A DNA stretch of 61,273 bases from Aphodosoma sp045658305 (GTDB lineage: Bacteria; Bacteroidota; Bacteroidia; Bacteroidales; Paludibacteraceae): the NCBI GenBank assembly GCA_045658305.1, contig JAZOUT010000116.1, positions 1-61,273 of the forward strand, read 5' to 3'. Positions 16,737 to 24,959 of the stretch are shown piece by piece; positions within the stretch are counted from its first letter, which is position 1, and each line of letters opens with the position of its first letter. The notes under the pieces were generated by a model. The model saw only the letters and a program-made list of their open reading frames with translations, made no database searches and was not told the origin of the DNA. The translations under genes were made by a program, and so were the position numbers.

Positions 16737-18386
16737 ATGAAAGTAATAGGTAAAATTTCGGCAACAGAAAAAATGCCATCAACTATTGATGAATTTTATT
16801 TTTGGACAGACAAAAAAAGGATTTTAAGTCCTTTTGATATTATTAAAGTTGAACATGAAAGGAATTCAATCACATATGGTGTTATTGAAGAAATTTCACA
16901 TGTTACTGATGCAACAAGTCCGTTTTCTAGTTATATATCAAGTGATTTTGGGTGTGTAGATGAAGGCATTGGTGCAATGAATCGTATGGGTATGAATTAT
17001 GTTAAAGCTAGAGTTGTATGTAATACAGAGGATATTTATACTCCTGTTTTGGATGGTAAACAAGTGATGTTATGTGATGCGAATGATATTCGTATAGCAT
17101 TAGGTTTAGATAAAATTAAAAATCCTTTGGTGTGTGGTTATCTCCAAATGTATAAAGGATATGAAGCATGTAAGGTAAAAGTAGAATTAAATTCTCACTT
17201 TTTGATAGGTCCAGAGGGAGCACACATGAATGTTTCTGGTATTTCTGGATTAGCTGCAAAAACATCATATTCTATGTTTTTGTTGAATGTTTTACAACAA
17301 AAATTTAGATTGGAAAATGGTGGTTCTGTTGCCTTTGTTTTCTTTAATGTTAAAGGTCGTGACCTCATGGCAATAGATGAACGAAATGTTGATTTATCGC
17401 AAGATGATAAAGATATATATGTTGATTTGGGTGTTAATGCAGAGCCATTTACTAATGTAAAATATTATTATCCTTTTAGCAAAACAGATAAAGAAAATAT
17501 ACAAAGTTATGCTCATCATGATGATGTAAAACGACAAAAACAAAATAATAATGCATTCATTTATAAATTTACCTATGAGGATTCTGTTGATAAATTAGAC
17601 TTGTTAATGGCTAATGAAGATGATTCAACAGGCACAATGGAAAGTTGTGTGTTGCATATCATGAATGGAGGAGGTAATTTTGCAGGTGTAAATACATGGG
17701 AAGAGTTAAATACTCGTCTTGATAATTGTACTAAAACTGCAGCTAATGGAGGAAAACCAGATGCAGGAATAACTGTTGCTAGTTGGCGTAAATTTAAGCG
17801 TTGTGTTAGTAAAGCAATAAAAAATGATGTGTTTGCAAAAGTTTTGACTAATGCTGTAGATTTAACTAAAGAAATAGAGAATAATTTGACAGCAAACCAA
17901 GTGATGGTTATTGATATTGCAAAATTGGATGAAAATACACAAAGTTTTGTATTTGGTAGTGTTGCTCGTGCCATTTATGACATGAAATTAGGTTCTGATA
18001 GAGATAATATTCCAGAAAAAGTTATATTATTTGTTGACGAGTTAAATAAATATGCTTCAAGCGAAGTTCCTAAAAATTCACCTATTTTGCGCCAATTATT
18101 AGAAATCACAGAGCGTGGTCGTTCATTGGGTATTATTTTATTCTCAGTAGAACAATTTAGAAGTGCTATCCATGACCGTGTAAAGGGCAATTGTGCTACT
18201 CATGCTTATGGTAGAACTAATGCCATAGAAGTTTCAAAATCAGATTATAGATATATTCCTAAAGTCTATCAAAATATGATGACTCGTTTATCACCTGGTG
18301 AATATATCATATCAAATCCAGCATTTCGTTCGTTGGTAAACATTAAATTTCCTAGACCTACATATAAACAATTTCCAAATGGTTAA
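16737..18386 (+). CDS. HerA-like hexameric ATPase/translocase
   Basis: A 549-residue protein of the HerA/FtsK-type ATPase superfamily. The N-terminal 150 residues form a beta-rich HAS-barrel-like region. The P-loop is in VSGISGLAAKTSYSM (Lys175), where the usual GK before Thr/Ser is AK. Walker B is VILFVDELNK (Asp434, Glu435). A downstream stretch ITERGRSLGIILFSVEQF holds the family sensor/arginine region. HerA pumps DNA and activates NurA, and here it follows the NurA-like gene by five bases and precedes the GHKL ATPase by five. No N-terminal signal or membrane segment is present. The atypical P-loop may be a subfamily trait. Confidence 0.85.
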   Translation: MKVIGKISATEKMPSTIDEFYFWTDKKRILSPFDIIKVEHERNSITYGVIEEISHVTDATSPFSSYISSDFGCVDEGIGAMNRMGMNYVKARVVCNTEDIYTPVLDGKQVMLCDANDIRIALGLDKIKNPLVCGYLQMYKGYEACKVKVELNSHFLIGPEGAHMNVSGISGLAAKTSYSMFLLNVLQQKFRLENGGSVAFVFFNVKGRDLMAIDERNVDLSQDDKDIYVDLGVNAEPFTNVKYYYPFSKTDKENIQSYAHHDDVKRQKQNNNAFIYKFTYEDSVDKLDLLMANEDDSTGTMESCVLHIMNGGGNFAGVNTWEELNTRLDNCTKTAANGGKPDAGITVASWRKFKRCVSKAIKNDVFAKVLTNAVDLTKEIENNLTANQVMVIDIAKLDENTQSFVFGSVARAIYDMKLGSDRDNIPEKVILFVDELNKYASSEVPKNSPILRQLLEITERGRSLGIILFSVEQFRSAIHDRVKGNCATHAYGRTNAIEVSKSDYRYIPKVYQNMMTRLSPGEYIISNPAFRSLVNIKFPRPTYKQFPNG

Positions 18387-18391
18387 TAATT

Positions 18392-19954
18392 ATGTCTGAA
18401 AAACACAAATCAAGAATAGGTAAGAATCTCATCAAAATGGTAATGTTCCAAATGTATGGAGATTCAAAATTAATTTATCGTGAATATATTCAAAACTCTC
18501 GCGATGCAATCAATGATGCTGTTAAATTGGGTATCTTAGAGAAAGTGACAGCAGGTAGAATAGTTGTAACTATTGATAGAGAAAATAGAAAAATTGAGAT
18601 TCGCGATAATGGTACTGGTATCTCGGTTAATCGTGCAGAATCGTTATTGTTGAATATTGCAGATTCGGAAAAGGATGGAGAAAATTCAGCAGGACAATTT
18701 GGTATTGGTCGATTAGTTGGGGGATACTTTTGCAAGAAATTAACCTTTAAGACTTCATACAAAGGGGAAGATTGTGCCTCTGAAATTATTTTTGATATTG
18801 ACAAAATAAAATATATTTTAGATGATGACGATGATAGACGCGAAGCTACTGAAATTATTGATGACACAACATATAAAAATATTTATGATGAAGATATTCA
18901 AGAACACTATTTTGTTGTAACATTGGAAGATGTTAATGATGATGAATATCCAGAGTTATTAGATGAAGATATAATTAAAGATTATTTAAGAGAAGTTGCA
19001 CCTGTAGATTATTCTGTACCATTCAAAAATCAAGTAGTAGAACCATCAATTAATGATGAATATAAATCGTTATTAAATAAAATAGGTTGGTTTCAGATTT
19101 CAGTAAATGGAGACTCTTTGCAAAAAAAATATGGATTGTCAATTGAAGGTACTGGTGACAAGATTATAAGATTAGAGTATTTTAAATTTACAGACCCAAA
19201 ATATGGTTTGTTAGCTTGGGGGTGGTATGCTATAACACATTTAACAAAAGCCATTCCTATATCTGACGATAAAAGTTGTTTTAGAGTTAGAAAACATAAT
19301 ATTCAAATTGGCAGACAAGATTATTTAACATCTTTTTTTCCAAAAGGAGAGTCGCGAGGAAATAAATATTTTTATGGAGAAATACATGTTGTAAACAATA
19401 AGATTAAACTTAATAGTGCTCGTGATGGATTAGCTCCGACACCAGAGGGGGAATCATTAAAAGCTAATTTAAGAAACTTTTGTGCCGAATTAGTAAAAAT
19501 ATATCATTTGGCTAATACTGTAAAAAATTCTATATCAAAAGTGTTAGATGATGATTCTATAACAGATAATAAAACAAAAGAAGAAAAAATTAATGGTTTA
19601 ATTGAAAAATTTGAAGATAAGAAAAATTCTCAATCAGAAGTAGCAAAAACTATTATTAAATCTTATCAAGATAAAGCTAAAGAAGAAATATCTAAAGCAG
19701 AAGAAGTACCTACTAAAACGACATCGGGTAGTCCAATTGTTGTTGAGCCTATTAAACCACAACCTAAATCACCATCAGAGCCTCCAAAAGTAGATATTTT
19801 TGAAGAACTTAAAAATAATTATACAGAAAGAGAAATAAACATAATAAAAAAAATCTTTGAGTTATTAGTAAAATTTGCATCTTATACTCAAAAAGAGATG
19901 ATTAGAAAATTAAAAGATGTTGTTCTAGATAAATTAAAAAATGAAAAATTCTAG
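18392..19954 (+). CDS. Hsp90-like GHKL ATPase
   Basis: A 520-residue protein with a clear N-terminal Hsp90-type GHKL domain: N box YREYIQNSRDAIN (Glu31, Asn35, Asp38), G1 box RDNGTGIS (72-79), G2 box GQFGIGRLVG (101-110). Unlike a true HtpG, the middle and C-terminal chaperone domains are not recognisable. An acidic segment (DDDDDRRE) follows, and a helical region with a proline-rich linker (about 440-465, KPQPKSPSEPPK) ends in a helical tail. Such HATPase proteins are frequent in bacterial conflict systems and resemble MORC-type ATPases, where ATP binding clamps DNA or partner proteins. It is a likely ATP-dependent switch for the HerA-NurA pair. Confidence 0.85.
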   Translation: MSEKHKSRIGKNLIKMVMFQMYGDSKLIYREYIQNSRDAINDAVKLGILEKVTAGRIVVTIDRENRKIEIRDNGTGISVNRAESLLLNIADSEKDGENSAGQFGIGRLVGGYFCKKLTFKTSYKGEDCASEIIFDIDKIKYILDDDDDRREATEIIDDTTYKNIYDEDIQEHYFVVTLEDVNDDEYPELLDEDIIKDYLREVAPVDYSVPFKNQVVEPSINDEYKSLLNKIGWFQISVNGDSLQKKYGLSIEGTGDKIIRLEYFKFTDPKYGLLAWGWYAITHLTKAIPISDDKSCFRVRKHNIQIGRQDYLTSFFPKGESRGNKYFYGEIHVVNNKIKLNSARDGLAPTPEGESLKANLRNFCAELVKIYHLANTVKNSISKVLDDDSITDNKTKEEKINGLIEKFEDKKNSQSEVAKTIIKSYQDKAKEEISKAEEVPTKTTSGSPIVVEPIKPQPKSPSEPPKVDIFEELKNNYTEREINIIKKIFELLVKFASYTQKEMIRKLKDVVLDKLKNEKF

Positions 19955-21908
19955 TAAAAAAGTATTATTATTAGAACCTAACTATTCAAATAAATACCCA
20001 CCAATTGGATTGATGAAAATTTCAACTTATCATAAAATGTTAGGTTATGAAGTGGTGTTTTATAAAGGTGATTTAAAGCAATTTGTTATAGAAAGAATTG
20101 CTGAAAATTGTGTACAAGAACTAAAAGAGATAGATGAAACTGTAAATTGGTCTTTGCGCAAAGATAAAATAATTGAATTTATTGCATCAAGAAAAAAAGA
20201 TTCTTATAAGCAATTAGAATTGGATAAATCAGATAGAGATTTATTGTTAGCCCCTAAAGTAAAAGATGCAAAAGATTATTATTGGAAAGGTTTATGGAAA
20301 CAAAATCCTGAATGGGATAGAGTTTTTGTAACAACTTTATTCACATTTTATTGGGACATTACGGTTGAAACTATAGAGTTTGCAAAAATGCTTGTTAAAC
20401 CAGATGGTTTATTGATGGTCGGTGGAGTTTTAGCATCTATTCAGCCGAAAGAACTATATGAGGCGACTGGAATAAAACCATATGTAGGTGTTTTGAACAT
20501 TCCAGGTCAGTTGGATGAGGGAGATACTAACATAATAGATAATTTACCATTAGATTATTCTATTCTTGATGAAATAGAATATAAATATCCAATGAATAAT
20601 GCTTATTATGGATATACAACTAGAGGGTGTATTAGAAAGTGTCCATTTTGTGCTGTTCCAACACTAGAACCAGAGTACAATGCATACATTCCGTTAAAAG
20701 ATAGAATTGACTTAGTTAGAGAAAATTATGGCGAGCAAAAAGATTTGTTATTGATGGATAACAATGTTTTGGCTTCTGACCAACTAAATCTCATTATTGA
20801 TGAAATTATAGAATGTGGTTTTGGTAAAAATGGCAAATATAAAGAACCTGATAGATTGGCTATAGCCATTAGAAATCTAGAGAATGGACTTAATGACAGA
20901 GCCTTTATTCGTAAATCGCAAGAGCTTATAATGGATTTTTATAAAAAACTTAAAGGTGATGATTCGTTTGAAGTTTATAAAGTTGTTTATGAAAAATACC
21001 ATATAAATAAATTAGAAACAACAACAAAAGAGAATTTGTTATTAGCTTATGAAGAAATAAAAGAGTTATATAAAAAATATTTCAAACCTTCACAAAAACT
21101 TCGTTTTATAGATTTTAATCAGGGTGTTGACGCTCGTTTATTTAATGCTGAAAATGTTGAATTGTTAAGTAAGATTAACATTCGTCCATTGCGAATTGCA
21201 TTTGACGATTTGTCTATTCGACCTAAATATGAAGAAGCAATTAGAATGAGTGCTAAGGCTGGTATTAAAGACTTTTCAAATTATTTGTTATATAACTTTA
21301 GAGACAAGCCATTAGATTTATATAAGCGATTGCAAATCAATATTGATCTCTGTGAAGAATTAAATGTAAATGTTTACTCTTTTCCTATGAAATATCACCC
21401 TATTAGAGGTGAGTTTAGTCATAATCGTGATTATATAGGGGAGCACTGGAATAGAAAATATATTCGTGCGGTTCAAGCAATTTTGAATAGTACAAAAGGT
21501 AAAATTGGACGTGGTGCATCGTTTTTTTATAAAGCGTTTGGTGATAGTGAGGAGCAATTTTTGGAGTTATTAGAGATGCCAGAAACATTTATTTTGTATA
21601 GATTCTTTTTTGAATGGCTTGATGGAAAACATCCTGCTTCAACTAGTGCTTGGCGTGAATCTTGGAATGAATGCATGTTAAATCTTTCGATTGAAGAAAA
21701 AGAAAAAGTGCTAGATGTTGTTCATAAAAACGAATTTAAGCAAGAAGAACTAGAGATGTTTAGTGATTCTAAAGTTTGTAAATTGTTGAATTTTTATACA
21801 AACTATAGAAAGGATATTATTACTCCTGGAACAGATTTATATAAATTGAAAAAAGAATACGATAAAAGTCCAATAATTGTATTGAAACGAAAAAATAATA
21901 AGAATTAG
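19941..21908 (+). CDS. Radical SAM protein with B12-binding-like N-terminus
   Basis: A 655-residue protein. The N-terminal 30 residues (KVLLLEPNYSNKYPPIGL) match the start of the Rossmann-like domain found before many radical SAM cores in cobalamin-dependent enzymes. No DxHxxG cobalamin motif was seen, so B12 use is uncertain. The cluster motif is C230-x3-C234-x2-C237 in TTRGCIRKCPFCAVP. The barrel continues past LLMDNNVLAS and KLRFIDFNQGVDARLF, with an insert of about 75 residues at 295-370. The C-terminal 200 residues are not recognised. The start overlaps the GHKL stop by 14 bases, implying coupled translation. The target is unknown: modified nucleotide, tRNA, protein or small molecule are all possible. 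Confidence 0.85.
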   Translation: MKNSSKKVLLLEPNYSNKYPPIGLMKISTYHKMLGYEVVFYKGDLKQFVIERIAENCVQELKEIDETVNWSLRKDKIIEFIASRKKDSYKQLELDKSDRDLLLAPKVKDAKDYYWKGLWKQNPEWDRVFVTTLFTFYWDITVETIEFAKMLVKPDGLLMVGGVLASIQPKELYEATGIKPYVGVLNIPGQLDEGDTNIIDNLPLDYSILDEIEYKYPMNNAYYGYTTRGCIRKCPFCAVPTLEPEYNAYIPLKDRIDLVRENYGEQKDLLLMDNNVLASDQLNLIIDEIIECGFGKNGKYKEPDRLAIAIRNLENGLNDRAFIRKSQELIMDFYKKLKGDDSFEVYKVVYEKYHINKLETTTKENLLLAYEEIKELYKKYFKPSQKLRFIDFNQGVDARLFNAENVELLSKINIRPLRIAFDDLSIRPKYEEAIRMSAKAGIKDFSNYLLYNFRDKPLDLYKRLQINIDLCEELNVNVYSFPMKYHPIRGEFSHNRDYIGEHWNRKYIRAVQAILNSTKGKIGRGASFFYKAFGDSEEQFLELLEMPETFILYRFFFEWLDGKHPASTSAWRESWNECMLNLSIEEKEKVLDVVHKNEFKQEELEMFSDSKVCKLLNFYTNYRKDIITPGTDLYKLKKEYDKSPIIVLKRKNNKN

Positions 21909-21943
21909 AATGTTATTTTTTTGTATGTAGAAAAAAAGTAAAA

Positions 21944-21986
21944 AAATAAGACCAACTCATTATTTTGTGAGTTGGTCTTATTTTTA
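21944..21986 (+). terminator. Terminator of the NurA-HerA operon
   Basis: AATAAGACCAACTCA and TGAGTTGGTCTTATT pair across a short T-rich loop and are followed by T-rich sequence. It marks the 3' end of the accessory block. Confidence 0.9.
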
Positions 21987-22215
21987 TTTGTATTGTTTGT
22001 TGTCATTTAATCATTCTTGATATCGCATAAATTTGATGGATGTTGACGTTGCGAAAGGAGTTATTTTTGTTGCAGATTTGAATTGAAAGTTAATTATTTG
22101 TTTATTAGGTAGTAAAGATGAAAAATGAAAATTATCCAAACAAATAATTCGCCAAAAAATGACTTTTTCCAAAGAAATAATTTTTTTGAGAGGGGAGGAA
22201 ATTGGGATTTTCTAT

Positions 22216-22313
22216 ACTTGCGAAGTTTTCGATGTTTTCGAACTCTTCGAAGTTGGAGGAGGCATAAAGTATGCCTAAATATGAACTTCGCAAATTTCGA
22301 AGAGTTCGCAAGT
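22216..22313. repeat. Imperfect long inverted repeat
   Basis: Arms begin ACTTGCGAA (22216) and end TTCGCAAGT (22313), with further matched segments GAACTCTTCGAA/TTCGAAGAGTT. The centre is the hairpin AGGCATA-aag-TATGCCT (22260-22276). It could be a relic of a small non-autonomous element. Confidence 0.55.
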
Positions 22314-22420
22314 GCCTATATAACCTTTAGCAAGGCTCAAGCAAACTGCTCCTTAGTAAACAGACATTTTTACACTCTCTATTTGTAAAGTCTACAAAGT
22401 GAGTAAAATTATTCAAAAAA

Positions 22421-22450
22421 AGCCCAACTTTACTGACGTGAAGTTGGGCT
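22421..22450 (+). terminator. Hairpin, terminator-like
   Basis: AGCCCAACTT (22421-22430) pairs with AAGTTGGGCT (22441-22450). The A run in front (22415-22421) suggests it could terminate minus-strand transcripts. Confidence 0.5.
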
Positions 22451-22520
22451 GCACCTCGGCATAGTTCAAGCAAACTTGGCTTTGCGCTCGGTTTGCACCC
22501 AACTTTGCAATTGCAAAGTT
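22451..22520. repeat. Dispersed intergenic repeat plus 20-bp palindrome
   Basis: Segment 22451-22498 reversed (starting near GAGCGCAAAGCC and ending GCCGAGGTGC) aligns with 26640-26690, sharing AAGTTTGCTT and GCCGAG. AACTTTGCAATTGCAAAGTT at 22501-22520 is a perfect palindrome, followed by another partial copy. Confidence 0.5.
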
Positions 22521-22820
22521 GCAAAGTTGGTCTATTGTGTTGATTGTTAGTAAAATAGCGTTATTGAATAAAAAATGTATAGTCTTAATAATCGCAAGAT
22601 AATCAGTATGTTAGATAACTTTGCAAACTTTGCAAGCATTTTGGGGTTACAAAGTTACGATTATTTGTTTTGTTCTTGTGTTGTAAATCAGCGAATTATC
22701 TTTTTAGATAAAGCAAAAACACCCCTAAAAAGGGGTAAAATTGCTAAAAAAACAGTCGTTTTTCTAATAAAATAGACACTAAATTTGTTCTTTTTGGTTA
22801 GTTTTTGGAGAATAATTGAG

Positions 22821-23432
22821 CTATTTTAGCGTATTCCATACCTCTTTGAATTTTTCTTCAAATATTTCAGGTGAAGCCAAAATTTTGCGTAATTGCTCCA
22901 ATCCTTCTACGTTTATGCGACTATTTAATGGTAGTTTGATATAACCTTCTGGTCCATATTTGCGTGTGAGGTGGTCGAATGCTCGTGCTCGGTGAAATTC
23001 GTATGACTCGTCGGGGTATTTGTTTAGTCCATATTGCACAGCACGGCGTAGAGGTACTTCTGGACGCAAATCTCTATCTGCCTCTGCTACAATAGCTCCA
23101 TATATTGAACGTGGTGGATTTTCGGCAGATGCACGGTGGTCCTCAATAGCCTCGGCCATGATGCGTATGGTTTCTTCGCTACACCAATTGCGTAACGCTT
23201 TGTCTTCGCGCAATATTTGTGCGGAGGTGAGATGGTGTGTCTCTCGACCTTGTGGCAATCCGATATCGTGGTATGCTGCAATCGTATAGCACATGATAGG
23301 GTTGACACCATATTCTTCGGCCAAAAGCAAACTTACCTCAATGACACGACTAATGTGTTCTATGTTGTGGGCATCGTCGAATGATGCGTATTGCGGAATA
23401 ATACAATTTTCTATATAAAATTCTAAATCCAT
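22821..23432 (-). CDS. HD-domain phosphohydrolase
   Basis: A 203-residue cytosolic HD-superfamily protein. Metal-binding residues are His22/His26 in AHNIEHISRV, the His55-Asp56 pair in AAYHDIGLP and a later AIEDHRAS. The downstream AEADRDLRPE supplies the last aspartate. HD proteins hydrolyse phosphate esters, often of nucleotides; the substrate here is unknown. It may be co-transcribed with folB, whose stop lies 87 bases upstream, though the gap contains 7-bp repeats. Confidence 0.88.
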   Translation of the reverse strand: MDLEFYIENCIIPQYASFDDAHNIEHISRVIEVSLLLAEEYGVNPIMCYTIAAYHDIGLPQGRETHHLTSAQILREDKALRNWCSEETIRIMAEAIEDHRASAENPPRSIYGAIVAEADRDLRPEVPLRRAVQYGLNKYPDESYEFHRARAFDHLTRKYGPEGYIKLPLNSRINVEGLEQLRKILASPEIFEEKFKEVWNTLK

Positions 23433-23477
23433 CTTTTATAGATAACAGATTACAGATTATTCTCTGTGGTTTTATAT

Positions 23478-23519
23478 CGAACTGACGTTAATTATGAATT
23501 GTGCATTATGAATTATGAA
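23478..23519. repeat. Heptad-periodic repeat (gaattat units)
   Basis: Units gaattgt, gcattat, gaattat, gaattat with a 7-base period sit between folB and the HD gene. Confidence 0.55.
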
Positions 23520-23876
23520 TTATTCATAAAGGTGTATGCCGACGCGAGCAACTTGTCCGCCGAGTGGGGGATTGTATTTATATAGGTTTAGGTCAATGTG
23601 TTGGAGTTGTGGATATTTTGCCCAAAGTGCAGACATAATGCGTTGTGCCACATGTTCGATGAGTTTGGATTCTATCTCCATTTCTTTGCGAATAAGGATG
23701 TAAACTTCTTCGTAGTTGACTGTGTGCATAAGATTGTCGGTCGCACCTGGCTCATCGAGTGGGAGAGTAAGACGTAAATCTACAGTGTATTTACATCCTA
23801 TGCGATTTTCTTCTGGATAGAAGCCATGGTAAGCAAAAAACTCCATGCCCTCAACTAATATTTCTGATGTTTTCAT
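23520..23876 (-). CDS. folB: Dihydroneopterin aldolase
   Basis: A 118-residue FolB at the usual length. It converts 7,8-dihydroneopterin to 6-hydroxymethyl-dihydropterin in folate synthesis. Evidence: the opening VEGMEFFAYHGFYPEE with the AYHG motif and the catalytic Glu-Glu, the middle VNYEEVYILIRKEME, and the C-terminal strand with NPPLGGQVARVGI. No other folate gene is nearby. Confidence 0.95.
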   Translation of the reverse strand: MKTSEILVEGMEFFAYHGFYPEENRIGCKYTVDLRLTLPLDEPGATDNLMHTVNYEEVYILIRKEMEIESKLIEHVAQRIMSALWAKYPQLQHIDLNLYKYNPPLGGQVARVGIHLYE

Positions 23877-23924
23877 AATGATAAATTGAGTAATGGTTTA
23901 ATTTATGAAACTGAATATTATGAA

Positions 23925-24884
23925 TTAAAGTTCACAAACCAATCTTACAGAAAATCCGTTTGAACGGAAATTCTCTGTGCGTGAGCGTAATCCATTACCA
24001 AATATATAGACGATATATGCTTTTTCTTCATCATGAGGTGTGCCAGTCCAATAGTATCCTTCTATGATTTCTGAGGTCATTCCTGTCATGAATGTATCGG
24101 TAGCACGAAAAGCTGCAGATGGTAGGAATACTACGCCTTTGCTTTCTAATAATTTAAACTCTTCAATGCTATATGTGTTGTGTGAGAAGATACCAGACAT
24201 TCCATAATACCAATAATCACCATCATTTTGAGCGCCTTTGTCGGCGAATGATACGAAACTAACTTCTTCACCTGTGTAAGCGATAAATACACCATCTATT
24301 TCATTATCAGGTAATATGAATAGTCCATTTTGACTATTTACTGTACCTGCACCAACAAGTTTTGCTGCATTAGGGCGATCAAATAATAGGTAACCCCATT
24401 CGTCGGCTGTAAGTGTACGCCAAATGCCTGGTTTGTTTTCGCCATTGCTTATTGCGTTTTTGCCCCAATCGTAGTTGGTACCACTAATTGAGTTCATGCC
24501 ATCGCCGAATGATGAGTGTGCGGCATCCCAAAGATATGGGTGTTTTTCGTTATAACCAGATGTTCCCCAGCCAAATAAATCAATCCAACCATCGTATGTC
24601 GCTGATATTTTTTCGTTGTATTTACCTACAACGGTATATTGTTCTTCGGCGAAACGCCAAGTAGCTGTAGAGGCTTGATATTGCAGATTGCCTTTAGAAA
24701 AGGCAACAGTTTTGCCATCAGCGATTGAATATGAGTTGCAGAGTGCGCCCTCTGGTAAGAGAGTAATACCTGTGGCATGTTCGGTTGTATCGTTAGGATT
24801 TGTTTTGTTATTTCCTGTAGGGTCTTTAGGTTCGCAAGCAAAGAGCAGAGTTGCAAAGGCAAATAAGAGTGTTAGTTTTTTCAT
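23925..24884 (-). CDS. FISUMP-like secreted lipoprotein
   Basis: A 319-residue lipoprotein (lipobox LLFAC, Cys17) followed by a low-complexity Thr/Asn linker. The body has the pattern of the Fibrobacter succinogenes major paralogous-type domain: KGNLQYQASTATWRFAEEQ, repeated aromatic WG/YYW turns, the late EGYYWTGT and a C-terminal NGFSVRLVC. Similar surface lipoproteins of Bacteroidota are often paralogous and of unknown role, possibly in adhesion or carbohydrate binding. It appears to be a single-gene unit. Confidence 0.8.
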   Translation of the reverse strand: MKKLTLLFAFATLLFACEPKDPTGNNKTNPNDTTEHATGITLLPEGALCNSYSIADGKTVAFSKGNLQYQASTATWRFAEEQYTVVGKYNEKISATYDGWIDLFGWGTSGYNEKHPYLWDAAHSSFGDGMNSISGTNYDWGKNAISNGENKPGIWRTLTADEWGYLLFDRPNAAKLVGAGTVNSQNGLFILPDNEIDGVFIAYTGEEVSFVSFADKGAQNDGDYWYYGMSGIFSHNTYSIEEFKLLESKGVVFLPSAAFRATDTFMTGMTSEIIEGYYWTGTPHDEEKAYIVYIFGNGLRSRTENFRSNGFSVRLVCEL

Positions 24885-24959
24885 GAAAATAGATATTAGA
24901 TTTTATAAAAACAAGAAAAGGACGCACAATTCGTGCGTCCCTACTATGTTTATTAATAA

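Larger units (their letters stand above)
21987..22820. other. Gene-free, repeat-rich spacer
   Basis: No convincing gene was found. It contains an imperfect long inverted repeat (22216-22313), a short hairpin (22421-22450), a dispersed palindromic repeat (22451-22498), a perfect 20-bp palindrome (22501-22520) and a small hairpin ACCCCT/AGGGGT (22721-22736). One open frame (22125-22388) only runs through the repeats and is rejected. Confidence 0.7.

Noticed and set aside
15174..21908. Retron or diversity-generating element
   Set aside because: A structured RNA is present, but there is no reverse transcriptase gene in the window.
15547..21908. Known named defence systems (Dnd/Ssp, BREX, Wadjet, Zorya)
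   Set aside because: None of their marker proteins (DndBCDE, PglZ, Jet or Zor components) is present. Only HerA-type and GHKL ATPases overlap in general type.
22125..22388. 87-codon open frame in the repeat-rich spacer
   Set aside because: It reads straight through an inverted repeat, has a composition-driven sequence and no promoter.
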